Positions 14,599-22,230 of a stretch of 49,849 nt of DNA are shown one piece after another (the first letter of the stretch is position 1; each line of letters starts with the position of its first letter). The position numbers and the translations under genes are program-made. The notes below the pieces were generated by a model. The model did not search any database. It was given only the letters and a program-made list of their open reading frames with translations, and had not been told where the DNA came from. The stretch is from NCBI GenBank assembly GCA_947459525.1, contig CANHDW010000003.1:1-49849 (forward strand). The letters are read 5' to 3'. This DNA is from Candidatus Caenarcanales bacterium. Its GTDB lineage: Bacteria > Cyanobacteriota > Vampirovibrionia > LMEP-6097.

Positions 14599-15486
14599 AT
14601 GAGTTTTGGAGCAAAAGACGTAGCTGAATTAAGGGCGATGACAGGTGTTGGCATGATGAAGTGCAAAGAGGCCTTGACCGAATCTAATGGAAATATAGAA
14701 GAAGCTGTTAATTATTTACGTAAAAAAGGTATAGCTGGTGCTGCTAAGAAGATAGGAAACATCGCTGCTGAAGGGATTATCGCTGTTGCGATAGCGGATG
14801 ATAAAAAATCTGCGACTCTTATTGAACTTAATTGCCAGACTGATTTCGTTGCGAAGAATGATGATTTTATTAACTTTGCTAAGAAAATTGCGAAGATAGC
14901 TTTAGATACGAAGTCTAATAATTTGGAAGAAGTTTTAGCTGTGAATTTCGAAGGAAAGCCTCTGAGCGAGACTATTCTTGAGCAGATTTCTAAAATTGGT
15001 GAAAAGATAGAGCTTAGAAGATTAGCTTATTTAAAGACTGATGGCGTGGTAGCTCCATATATACACCCTGTTGGTTATAAAATTGGTGCTTTAGTTGCTT
15101 TATCTACTGCTGCTGCGACTGAAGATAAGGCCTTAGATATTGCTATGCATGTGGCTGCTAGCAATCCAGCTCCAGAATTTAAAACCAGGGCTGATATTTC
15201 TGCTGAGGTAGTTGCTGCAGAGAAGAATATAGAGATGCAGAAAGATGATCTTAAAGGGAAACCAGATGAGATTAAAGAGAAGATTGTTGAGGGTAGAATC
15301 AGTAAGCTACTTGCTGTGAAGACTTTAGATGAACAGCCGTTTATTAAAAATCCAGACCAGAAGGTTAAAGATTATTTAGGCGGAGCGATTATTGAGGCTT
15401 TTGTTTTACTTAAAGTTGGTGAAGGTATACAGAAAAAAGAAGATAACTTCGCAGATGAAGTCGCTTCTATGATGGCTGGATCTTAA
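14599..15486 (+). CDS. tsf: elongation factor Ts
   Basis: EF-Ts is the nucleotide exchange factor for EF-Tu. The N-terminal UBA-like domain (VAELRAMTGVGMMKCKEALTE...EAVNYLRKKG) and the core TDFVAKNDDF motif, whose Asp-Phe pair displaces magnesium in EF-Tu, are present. VAPYIHPVGYKIGALVAL and MHVAASNP follow, then EKIVEGRISKLL. Length 295 fits the two-core-domain form of the family. A purine-rich AAAGGA-AAAGAAGATG leader precedes the ATG. It lies 40 bases after rpsB and the tRNA-Leu gene follows 17 bases after its stop. Confidence 0.98.
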   Translation: MSFGAKDVAELRAMTGVGMMKCKEALTESNGNIEEAVNYLRKKGIAGAAKKIGNIAAEGIIAVAIADDKKSATLIELNCQTDFVAKNDDFINFAKKIAKIALDTKSNNLEEVLAVNFEGKPLSETILEQISKIGEKIELRRLAYLKTDGVVAPYIHPVGYKIGALVALSTAAATEDKALDIAMHVAASNPAPEFKTRADISAEVVAAEKNIEMQKDDLKGKPDEIKEKIVEGRISKLLAVKTLDEQPFIKNPDQKVKDYLGGAIIEAFVLLKVGEGIQKKEDNFADEVASMMAGS

Positions 15487-15503
15487 CTTTAAACTCTGGT
15501 ATT

Positions 15504-15589
15504 GCCGCAGTGGCGGAATCGGTAGACGCGCTTGACTCAAAATCAAGTTCCCTTAAAGAGTGTCGGTTCGAGTCCGACCTGCGGTACCA
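15504..15589 (+). tRNA. tRNA-Leu (anticodon CAA)
   Basis: The acceptor GCCGCAG at 15504-15510 pairs with 15579-15585 (G-T first pair), followed by A and encoded CCA ending at 15589. The D loop contains GGTAGACGC, the anticodon stem CTTGA/TCAAG encloses CTCAAAA giving anticodon CAA, and a long variable arm (about 15526-15563) precedes the T arm GTCGGTTCGAGTCCGAC. A long variable arm with CAA is diagnostic of leucine. It sits between tsf and the Cys-cluster gene and is probably processed from that transcript. Confidence 0.96.
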
Positions 15590-15617
15590 CTAAATTAAAA
15601 AAGGGATTAATATATCT

Positions 15618-16922
15618 ATGTCACAAGATCAACACAGGTTAAAGTCCCTAGATGCGCTGAAGACTTACGACTCAGGTTATCAGGACATTTTTTATAAAAG
15701 AAGCCAAAAAGATAGGTTTAACAAATATTTAAGTAGATATCTTCAGGGTCAATCTCTTGGCCTGCATGATGAATTAACTAACAGACCAGACTTAATGGAC
15801 TCTTTAGATATTAAGAGTTTGTTTATTTTAAATGCTTTGACCTATGAAATTCATTTAGAGGAAAAGAATCTCTTTGCAATAAAAAGAAATGAATTTATAG
15901 CTAACTCTCTTGTAAAGAAGCTTATAGATATTTATACGAAGATTTATAAATATGTTCAGTTAGATGAGGAATTAGATAAAAGATTTAAGAATATAGATTT
16001 TTATACTATTGCCAACTTATTACCAACTGTAATCGTTTACTATACTGATTTTATATTAGTGAACCAGCTTGAAGAGCTTTATCCTAAAGCATTTGAAATA
16101 TTATCTAATAAAAATTTATTTGATAATTTAAAAGAAGAATCTTTAAAGCCAGAGAGGTTGCGTTTACTTGCTCTATATCATAGACGTAATAAGGATTTGG
16201 GGAAAGCTGATGATGTGATGCTAGAGTATAGAGAGCAGTATCTCCCGGACTTAACCAAGAAAGTTAATTTAAAGAAATTACCAAACAAGCATAGTTACCC
16301 ACCTTCGGAAGTGGTTAATAATCTAGGTGTCCTTTATCAGGAGATCAAAGATATTCAGACAGAGGTCTGTGACCTAACTGGGGTTAATGAAGACACTTGT
16401 TTCTATTATAGTTGTTCAGAATGCTGTCATAATGACTATCCTGTACTCTATTATTCTGAATATAAATATTTGGTCCAAAAACTCAAAGAAGAAGGACGTG
16501 ATATCGAAATTTATAAAGCCAAGGCGAGAGATATTCAAAGCCAGCATGTAGAAAAGTATGGCTATGAGCTAAAGATCACGAATAAACATAGACCAACTAA
16601 AGAAGATGCGAATCCTAATGATTTTAAATATAGTTGTCCTTTTTTAGGTGAATCGGGTGGCTGTTCGGTACACCAGATTCGTCCGATGATGTGCAGGGCC
16701 TACGGTCTTTCTACTTCTGACAACAGAAATGTTCAGTCTTGTAATTATTATCTAAAACAGCATCAGTACAATTCCAATTATGAGAACATTCGTTATGTTT
16801 ATGACGTCAGGCCTTATGTAGCTTTAATTGAGGCTAGCGATGCTTACCAAATCAAGCAGGATCTTAATGAGAGTAAAAATCTCTGTGGTACTTTTATTGC
16901 TTGGCTGTGTAGTGATTATTAA
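15618..16922 (+). CDS. YkgJ-type cysteine cluster protein, 434 aa
   Basis: The C-terminal third holds a metal-binding cysteine pattern: CFYYSCSECC around residue 270, then SCPFLGESGGCSVHQIRPMMCRAYG near residue 345. This is the CxxxxCxxCC plus CPxL...GxCxxHxxRPxxCRxYG signature of the YkgJ/UPF0153 family, thought to bind zinc or an iron-sulfur cluster; its biochemical activity is unknown. The first 230 residues form a helical region specific to this protein, with DELTNRPDLMDSLDIKSLFIL resembling a helical-repeat or scaffold segment. It follows the tRNA-Leu gene by 28 bases and may be read through from rpsB-tsf. Downstream lies the intact interspersed element. Confidence 0.72.
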   Translation: MSQDQHRLKSLDALKTYDSGYQDIFYKRSQKDRFNKYLSRYLQGQSLGLHDELTNRPDLMDSLDIKSLFILNALTYEIHLEEKNLFAIKRNEFIANSLVKKLIDIYTKIYKYVQLDEELDKRFKNIDFYTIANLLPTVIVYYTDFILVNQLEELYPKAFEILSNKNLFDNLKEESLKPERLRLLALYHRRNKDLGKADDVMLEYREQYLPDLTKKVNLKKLPNKHSYPPSEVVNNLGVLYQEIKDIQTEVCDLTGVNEDTCFYYSCSECCHNDYPVLYYSEYKYLVQKLKEEGRDIEIYKAKARDIQSQHVEKYGYELKITNKHRPTKEDANPNDFKYSCPFLGESGGCSVHQIRPMMCRAYGLSTSDNRNVQSCNYYLKQHQYNSNYENIRYVYDVRPYVALIEASDAYQIKQDLNESKNLCGTFIAWLCSDY

Positions 16923-16937
16923 AAGCTCGCTCAGGAA

Positions 16938-17127
16938 GAGACCACTGCACAACGTGCAGTTTCAAGGCTGAGGAGGACGAATGACCGCAGTGTAATTTCC
17001 AGCGATGCCGAGTATGCGACACGAGTGTCGTACGCGAGCAAGCGGAAATACAAGCTCCGCTTACTACAAGTACATGAGGATCATGAGGACGACAAAAACG
17101 CAGAAAATGGAGTTGTGCAGTGGTCTC
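16938..17127. mobile_element. 190-bp miniature inverted-repeat element, intact copy
   Basis: The ends are perfect 16-bp inverted repeats: GAGACCACTGCACAAC at 16938-16953 and its exact complement at 17112-17127. AGGAA occurs directly outside both ends (16933-16937 and 17128-17132), which reads as a 5-bp target duplication. The interior is visibly more GC-rich than its surroundings. On the plus strand one frame is open across the whole element and beyond, encoding RLRRTND, KRKYKLRLL and HEDHEDDKNAENGVVQ segments that match the piece translated inside argJ. There is no transposase, so it would move in trans. It separates two convergent genes and abuts the argJ stop codon. Confidence 0.85.
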
Positions 17128-18940
17128 AGGAAGTGTATTCTGCATTAATCTTCACATAGTCATAACTTAAATCATTCCCAAGAAAATGTGCAGAATTTAG
17201 AGCTTTGTTTTCGATAGTCGATTTATTTTTAGTTAAACTTATAACTATCTCTACGTGCCTTGCTTGTTTCAATCGCTTAGCGAGTCTATCTAAATCCTCG
17301 CCAAAAATCTGTGCAGAAGCATTTTTAAAAACACAGCTATCTAATAGATTTACTTCAATTAAACTCATGTCTAAACCTTCTAGTAGAGCTTCTTCCCGTG
17401 CGAAAGCTGCAACTATGCGCCCCCAATTGGGGTCATTACCAAAGATGGCGGTTTTAACCAACATTGAGTTAATAATATTTCTGCCGATTTTTTGAAGATT
17501 TAACTGACTGATAGGTAAGTTTTCTAGCTTGAGGTCTATGATTTTGGTTAAACCTTCACCATCTGCGATAATCTGATAGCAGAGTCCTTTGCAGACTTCT
17601 TCAAGAGATGCTTTGAATTCTTCTTTGCTGATTTCTTCTCCAGTAAAATTATTTAATAGGAGAACCATATCATTAGTACTGGTATCACCGTCTACGCTGA
17701 TGTTATTAAAAGTAGTGCTGACGATTTCACTTACAGTTTCCTGCATAAATTCCGTGGCTTTTTCATTATTAAGACCTAAAATTTTTACATCTGTAATAAT
17801 AAAGCCAAGCATGGTCGCCATGTTTGGAGCTATCATGCCAGAACCTTTACAGATGCCAAGGAATCGCTGTTTCTGATCCTGACTGATCTTTGGAACAGTA
17901 TCTGTGGTCATAATCGCTCTGGCGAAATCATAGACAGCTTCATAAGATTTAGAATTTTTCTTTTCTTTTATTTTTTCTGTGAAAACCTTTTTAGCGTGAC
18001 TCAGGTCAAGCTTACGTCCTATAACCCCCGTACTCGCCGACAGTACTTTTGGACACTGCTTGCAGTCTCCAATTTCTGCGATATTTTCAATAAAATCTTC
18101 AAGCAGTTTCCTTAAATCATTATCTGCTTTAACCCCTTCTTCTCCAGTGCAGCAGTTAGCATTACCAGAATTGGCGATAAGACCATGGACGGTTTTAGAT
18201 TTTAATTCTATGTTATGTTCTACGCATACAGCTTTCATCGCATTTTTTGTAAAAGTACCAGCCCAAGAACAGGGTTTTTCTGAAAATAAAACTGCCATAT
18301 CTAAATTATTTATTTTAGAGACAGCTTTAATTCCCGAGTGAAAACCCGTGAGGGAGAAGTATTTAGGTAGTGATGGTATGTAGGCTTTAGCTAAAAGAGT
18401 GTAGCCTTCTGCACAGTAGTAAAGGGCTAGAGGCATTAAAGCATAACTGTAAGCTTGTATGCCCTGTGCAAGTAATAAGGATTTCTCTTCTTCAGAGGGT
18501 ATTTCACCGTCGGCAAGAGCAGCTACTTTAATTCCTAGGCACTGCTGCTGAACTCCAATTTCTGCGTTTTCGTCGTCCTCATGATCCTCATGTACGTTAA
18601 GTAAGCGGAGCTTGTATTTCCGCTTGCTCGCATACGACACTGGTGTCGCATCCTCGGCATCGCTGGAAATTACATTGCGGTCATTCGTCCTCCTCAGCCT
18701 TGAACTTGCACGTTCGGCAGCAGTGCCCTCTAAGGACTGCTGCCGAACTCCAAGTTCTGCGTCTTCGTCGTTAATCTGGGATGTATACAATTCAGTAACA
18801 GGGATAAAACCTATATTCCTAGGACTAGAACCTGTTAAATTCAGATGATCTACTATCCTCAGTTCTTTTCCAGCAAGCTCTTCTGTAAGTGGAATTACAG
18901 GGATAAATATTTCTTTGATTTTCATCTTTCCATTAGCCAT
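17126..18940 (-). CDS. argJ: glutamate N-acetyltransferase/amino-acid acetyltransferase with N-terminal extension
   Basis: From about residue 192 onward the protein is ArgJ, the self-cleaving Ntn-hydrolase that moves acetyl from N-acetylornithine to glutamate. GFHSGIK...AVLFSEKPCSWAGTFTKN, LIANSGNANCCTG, LSASTGVIGRKL and MIAPNMATMLGF are present, with the autoproteolytic Thr in ATMLGF. Later GDTSTNDM, NDPNWGRIVAA and the usual C-terminus DYVKINAEYTS follow. Residues 1-190 precede this. About 110 of them form an unidentified domain with VDHLNLTG, reminiscent of purine nucleoside phosphorylases. About 81 (57-137) are an in-frame mobile-element insertion. ATG at 18925 (ATGA overlap with the sppA stop) is an alternative start. 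Residues conserved for catalysis look intact. Confidence 0.9.
   Translation of the reverse strand: MANGKMKIKEIFIPVIPLTEELAGKELRIVDHLNLTGSSPRNIGFIPVTELYTSQINDEDAELGVRQQSLEGTAAERASSRLRRTNDRNVISSDAEDATPVSYASKRKYKLRLLNVHEDHEDDENAEIGVQQQCLGIKVAALADGEIPSEEEKSLLLAQGIQAYSYALMPLALYYCAEGYTLLAKAYIPSLPKYFSLTGFHSGIKAVSKINNLDMAVLFSEKPCSWAGTFTKNAMKAVCVEHNIELKSKTVHGLIANSGNANCCTGEEGVKADNDLRKLLEDFIENIAEIGDCKQCPKVLSASTGVIGRKLDLSHAKKVFTEKIKEKKNSKSYEAVYDFARAIMTTDTVPKISQDQKQRFLGICKGSGMIAPNMATMLGFIITDVKILGLNNEKATEFMQETVSEIVSTTFNNISVDGDTSTNDMVLLLNNFTGEEISKEEFKASLEEVCKGLCYQIIADGEGLTKIIDLKLENLPISQLNLQKIGRNIINSMLVKTAIFGNDPNWGRIVAAFAREEALLEGLDMSLIEVNLLDSCVFKNASAQIFGEDLDRLAKRLKQARHVEIVISLTKNKSTIENKALNSAHFLGNDLSYDYVKINAEYTS
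18533..18770 (-). mobile_element. composite in-frame insertion of the interspersed element inside argJ
   Basis: A full-length copy (about 18538-18727) resembles the intact copy at 16938 in opposite orientation. It matches nearly base for base through the interior, from the CTGAGGAGGACGAATGACCGC block to the CATGAGGATCATGAGGACGAC block. Its ends, GGCACTGCTGCTGAAC and GTTCGGCAGCAGTGCC, are inverted repeats with one mismatch and a variant of the other copy's ends. A truncated second right end (about 18733-18770) is joined to it. The 5-mer TTAAT flanks the composite at 18528-18532 and 18771-18775. The distance between these repeats, 243 bp, equals 81 codons, and no stop codon is introduced. Confidence 0.82.
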
Positions 18941-19944
18941 AGTGGTTGAAATACGGAAGAAGCTGTACCATTTTCACCAGTTAAAAGATTTTTTATAGAA
19001 TCTTTCTGTGACATCTTCATGCCGAAGAGACCCTCTAGGGAAGAAAATTGACCACCATCCCAAGTCTCTCTGAATGCTAGGCTGTCAGCACCTCTTACTT
19101 TATATTTAGTTTTTAATAAATCTTTCAGAATAACTTTAGAGTCTTCTAATGTTCCAAGATGATCGACTAGACCGACTTCTTTTGCTTGAGAGCCCGTATA
19201 AATTATCCCTCTTGCGATAATCTGAAGCTTATCTATTTCGATACCCCTACCAGCATGAATATCATTTAAAAATTGATCATAACTGTTTTCTAGGAGCTTA
19301 TTTAAGATACTTATTTCTTCAGGTATTAATTCTCTTTGACTAGAGCCTATATCCTTAAATTTACCTGCTTTAAATGTCTGGTCTTTAATACCAAGCCTAT
19401 CAAAAAAACCTTTAAGATTCACGCCCTGACTGATAACCCCGATGCTACCAGTAAGAGTACCGGGGTTCGCGACGATGGAATCAGCGGCACTCGCTATGTA
19501 ATAGCAACCACTGCCACATATGTCTCCCATAGAGACTAATACTGGTTTTTTAGCTTCACGAAGTTTTTTTACTAATTGATAAATTTCTTGACTAGCTGCG
19601 ACCGTTCCACCAGGACTATTCATTCTTAAAAGAACTGCTTTCGCTTTTTTATCATCTAAGGCTTTTTGTAATTCTTGTTTACAGCTAATGGCATCGGTAG
19701 CAGAGCTAAAAGGACTACTTTTCGCAAATCCATCATAAATAACACCTTCAAGCCCAATGATTGGAATGTAATCTTGATAATTACCGATTTGAGATAATAG
19801 TTCCTTCTTAACTTCATTTCCAGAATGCATCTGCCCTTGTCCGTCTTTTAAAAGAACCATACCAAGGACCGAAGATAATAAACAGAGAGCTACCAATGTG
19901 ATAACTACTATTATCTCTCTTTTTTCTTGCTTAATTAAACTCAT
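18922..19944 (-). CDS. sppA: signal peptide peptidase SppA, short form
   Basis: The 340-residue protein is a family S49 serine peptidase that degrades signal peptides left in the membrane. One N-terminal membrane anchor lies at about residues 10-33. LLRMNSPGGTVAASQEIY forms the oxyanion region. Ser146 in GDICGSGCYYIASAAD is the nucleophile and Lys197 in KAGKFKDIGSSQRE is the general base of the Ser-Lys dyad. GSIGVISQGVNLKGFFDRLGI lies between them. Length fits the one-domain form found in Gram-positives and cyanobacteria rather than the double-length E. coli enzyme. Its stop overlaps the start of argJ, so the pair forms an operon; no functional link is evident. Confidence 0.9.
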   Translation of the reverse strand: MSLIKQEKREIIVVITLVALCLLSSVLGMVLLKDGQGQMHSGNEVKKELLSQIGNYQDYIPIIGLEGVIYDGFAKSSPFSSATDAISCKQELQKALDDKKAKAVLLRMNSPGGTVAASQEIYQLVKKLREAKKPVLVSMGDICGSGCYYIASAADSIVANPGTLTGSIGVISQGVNLKGFFDRLGIKDQTFKAGKFKDIGSSQRELIPEEISILNKLLENSYDQFLNDIHAGRGIEIDKLQIIARGIIYTGSQAKEVGLVDHLGTLEDSKVILKDLLKTKYKVRGADSLAFRETWDGGQFSSLEGLFGMKMSQKDSIKNLLTGENGTASSVFQPLWLMER

Positions 19945-19986
19945 ATCAATTAATTGTAACGCTATTTTAATTTTTAAAGCTCTATA

Positions 19987-20017
19987 TTGGCGGCAGTTCT
20001 ATGAATTTTGCTACAAT
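19987..20017 (+). promoter_or_regulatory. candidate promoter for the nucleotidyltransferase gene
   Basis: TTGGCG at 19987-19992 and TACAAT at 20012-20017 are spaced 19 bases. Transcription would start near 20024, only a few bases before the ATG at 20028, giving a nearly leaderless message with no ribosome binding site. Spacing is on the long side. Confidence 0.35.
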
Positions 20018-20027
20018 AGGCTAGCAG

Positions 20028-21044
20028 ATGGAAGAGAAAAAATTAAAAGCAATGGTCCTTGCCGCTGGAATCGGTTCTAGACTCGAACCACTGACTAGTA
20101 TTTTACCAAAACCACTTGTGCAGATAGCTGGAAGACCGGTGATGGAGCATATACTCCTCTTACTAAAGAAGCATGGTATTACAGATGTAGTGTCTAATAC
20201 ATATCATCTTGCACCGAAGTTGCACGATTATTTTGCTGATATTAAACAGAGAGAAGGTATTGATATTCATTTTATACATGAATCGAAACTCTCTGGCGTT
20301 GCTGGTGGTATCAGGGCTTGTAGAGAATATTTGAAAGGTTCTACTGTTTGTATTATTATGGGCGATGCACTTACTAACGCTGATTTAACTAAATTATTAC
20401 AAGCACACCAAAAAGCAGTTAAAGAAAATAACTGCAAAGTTACTATCGCGAAGATGCAGGTGGAAGATACGACGCATTTCGGTGTAGTCGTGACTGATGG
20501 TAAAGGTCGGGTTATTAATTTTCAAGAAAAGCCAAAGCCAGAAGAAGCTCTCTCTAACTGGGCGAATACTGGTATTTATTTCTTTGAGCCTGAAATTTTA
20601 GATATGATTCCTAGTATAGAAGAGGCACCTGTATATGATGTGGCTCATGATCTTTTCCCGAAGCTTTTAGAAGCTGGAGTCTATATGCAGGCTGTGCCAG
20701 TGGATGCAGATACTTATTGGGCTGATATTGGCACACCTCAGCAGTATATTCAGACGATGAAAGATATAGCTTCTGGTGCAGTGAACTTTGAAAGCTTTAA
20801 ACCTTTAATTCGTTCTCAGGATATATCTCCACTAGCAAGTTTGATTGAGGATAATGAAATTGGTGACAAGACTGTAATTGCTGATACTGCTAGTTTAAAA
20901 AACTGCGTGATCTGGGATAATGTAGAAATCGGTGAGGGTGCTGATCTTGAAGATTGTATAGTAGTTTCTGGTGCGAAAATTAATCCTTATGAAAAACATA
21001 AAGGAAAGATTCTTGTAGCAGAAATGCCTGTTGCTGCTAAGTAA
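20028..21044 (+). CDS. NDP-sugar pyrophosphorylase (mannose-1-phosphate guanylyltransferase-like)
   Basis: The protein begins with the nucleotidyltransferase signature MVLAAGIGSRLEPLTSILPKPLVQIAGRP (GxGxRLxPLT...PKP). IIMGDALTNADL carries the metal-binding Asp, and FQEKPKPEEALSNWANTGIYFFEPEIL and DADTYWADIGTPQQYIQT bind sugar phosphate and complete the Rossmann-like domain. The last 70 residues contain isoleucine-patch repeats (IGDKTVIADTASLKNCVIWDNVEIGEGADLEDCIV) that form a short left-handed beta helix. This layout is that of bacterial GDP-mannose pyrophosphorylase-like or glucose-1-phosphate transferases. The exact sugar cannot be read from sequence; envelope polysaccharide supply is the probable role. 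The alternative start is Met9. Confidence 0.85.
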   Translation: MEEKKLKAMVLAAGIGSRLEPLTSILPKPLVQIAGRPVMEHILLLLKKHGITDVVSNTYHLAPKLHDYFADIKQREGIDIHFIHESKLSGVAGGIRACREYLKGSTVCIIMGDALTNADLTKLLQAHQKAVKENNCKVTIAKMQVEDTTHFGVVVTDGKGRVINFQEKPKPEEALSNWANTGIYFFEPEILDMIPSIEEAPVYDVAHDLFPKLLEAGVYMQAVPVDADTYWADIGTPQQYIQTMKDIASGAVNFESFKPLIRSQDISPLASLIEDNEIGDKTVIADTASLKNCVIWDNVEIGEGADLEDCIVVSGAKINPYEKHKGKILVAEMPVAAK

Positions 21045-21102
21045 AAGCTTTGTTCTTTTTCAACAAACTATTGAGACTGAGACATGTCATAATTTCTTAT
21101 GT

Positions 21103-22176
21103 ATGATTATCGGTGTTCCTAAAGAAATACTTGCACATGAAAATAGAGTAGCCATGACTCCAGATTGGACTCGGACTCTTCATGAAGCTGGACATAATGT
21201 CTATGTTCAGGCTGGTGCTGGTGTCGGTAGTAGTTTTCATGACGAGGCTTATAGAAAGGCTGGAGCGGTTATCCTGGATACAGCGGAAGAAGTTTTTAAA
21301 AAATCCGATATTATCGTTAAGGTAAAACAGCCTTTAGAGCAGGAGTATAAGTTAATCGAGGAGAGACATATACTCTTTACTTATTTACACTTAGCTTCTA
21401 GTAAGGCTTTAACTGATGCACTTACTCGCACTGGGGCTCACTGTATAGCCTATGAGACTATAGAAGATAGATCTGGTAGATTACCGCTCTTGAAGCCGAT
21501 GTCAGAAGTGGCTGGGCGTATGTCTGTTCAGATCGGGGCGAGATTTTTAGAAAGAGGTGTTAATGATCAGCATCCAGGCAGGGGCATTCTTTTAGGTGGT
21601 GCTGCTGGCGTACCTCCTGCGATAGTAACTATTCTTGGTGCTGGTATAGTCGGCAGAGCAGCTTTGAAGATAGCCGTGGGAATGGGCGCGCATGTTAATG
21701 TTTTTGATAATAATTTAAATGCTCTTTCAGAGATAGATGATTTATACGGTAGTAGAGTAGCTACTATTTTTAGTACTTCTTCTGCTATAGAGAAGAGAGT
21801 CTTAGAATCTGATTTAGTTATAGGTGCTGTATTAATTACTGGTAAAAAAGCACCTATGTTAGTCACTGAGAGTATGGTTAAGCAGATGCGTTACGGTTCA
21901 GTAATCGTAGATGTGGCTGTAGATCAGGGTGGCTGTATAGAAACTAGTGAAGTTACTAGCCATGATAATCCGATAATCGTTAAACATAACGTGCTTCATT
22001 ATGGTGTGGCTAATATGCCTGGTGCTGTGCCTAACACTAGTACTCATGCACTGTGTAACTCGACTATGCCTTATTTATTAAAGCTTGCGAATCGTGGTAT
22101 TTCTGCATTAGATGAAGATCCAGGTTTTAAAAAAGGCTTGAATATAGCTGACGGTAAGCTTTTGATTGATATTTAA
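21103..22176 (+). CDS. ald: alanine dehydrogenase
   Basis: I take the ATG at 21103, because MIIGVPKEILAHENRVAMTPDWTRTL is the exact start of this family; the open frame extends upstream to 21031 but has no counterpart. Ald converts alanine reversibly to pyruvate and ammonia with NAD. KVKQPLEQEY (catalytic Lys), FTYLHLASS (His), and the NAD-binding TILGAGIVGRAALKIAVGMGAHVNVFD are visible, followed by NMPGAVPNTSTHALCNSTMPY. Length 357 fits. It is 58 bases downstream of the sugar nucleotidyltransferase on the same strand. No clear Shine-Dalgarno sequence is present. Confidence 0.95.
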   Translation: MIIGVPKEILAHENRVAMTPDWTRTLHEAGHNVYVQAGAGVGSSFHDEAYRKAGAVILDTAEEVFKKSDIIVKVKQPLEQEYKLIEERHILFTYLHLASSKALTDALTRTGAHCIAYETIEDRSGRLPLLKPMSEVAGRMSVQIGARFLERGVNDQHPGRGILLGGAAGVPPAIVTILGAGIVGRAALKIAVGMGAHVNVFDNNLNALSEIDDLYGSRVATIFSTSSAIEKRVLESDLVIGAVLITGKKAPMLVTESMVKQMRYGSVIVDVAVDQGGCIETSEVTSHDNPIIVKHNVLHYGVANMPGAVPNTSTHALCNSTMPYLLKLANRGISALDEDPGFKKGLNIADGKLLIDI

Positions 22177-22230
22177 GGCTGCTTGTTGCTAGGATCGACT
22201 TTTGATGAATTTTTTATCTGCTGCGTTTAA

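Noticed and set aside
16894-17145. An 83-codon minus-strand frame across the interspersed element
   Set aside because: Both strands of the element happen to be open; the frame has no ribosome binding site and its sequence is the antisense of the conserved element peptide.
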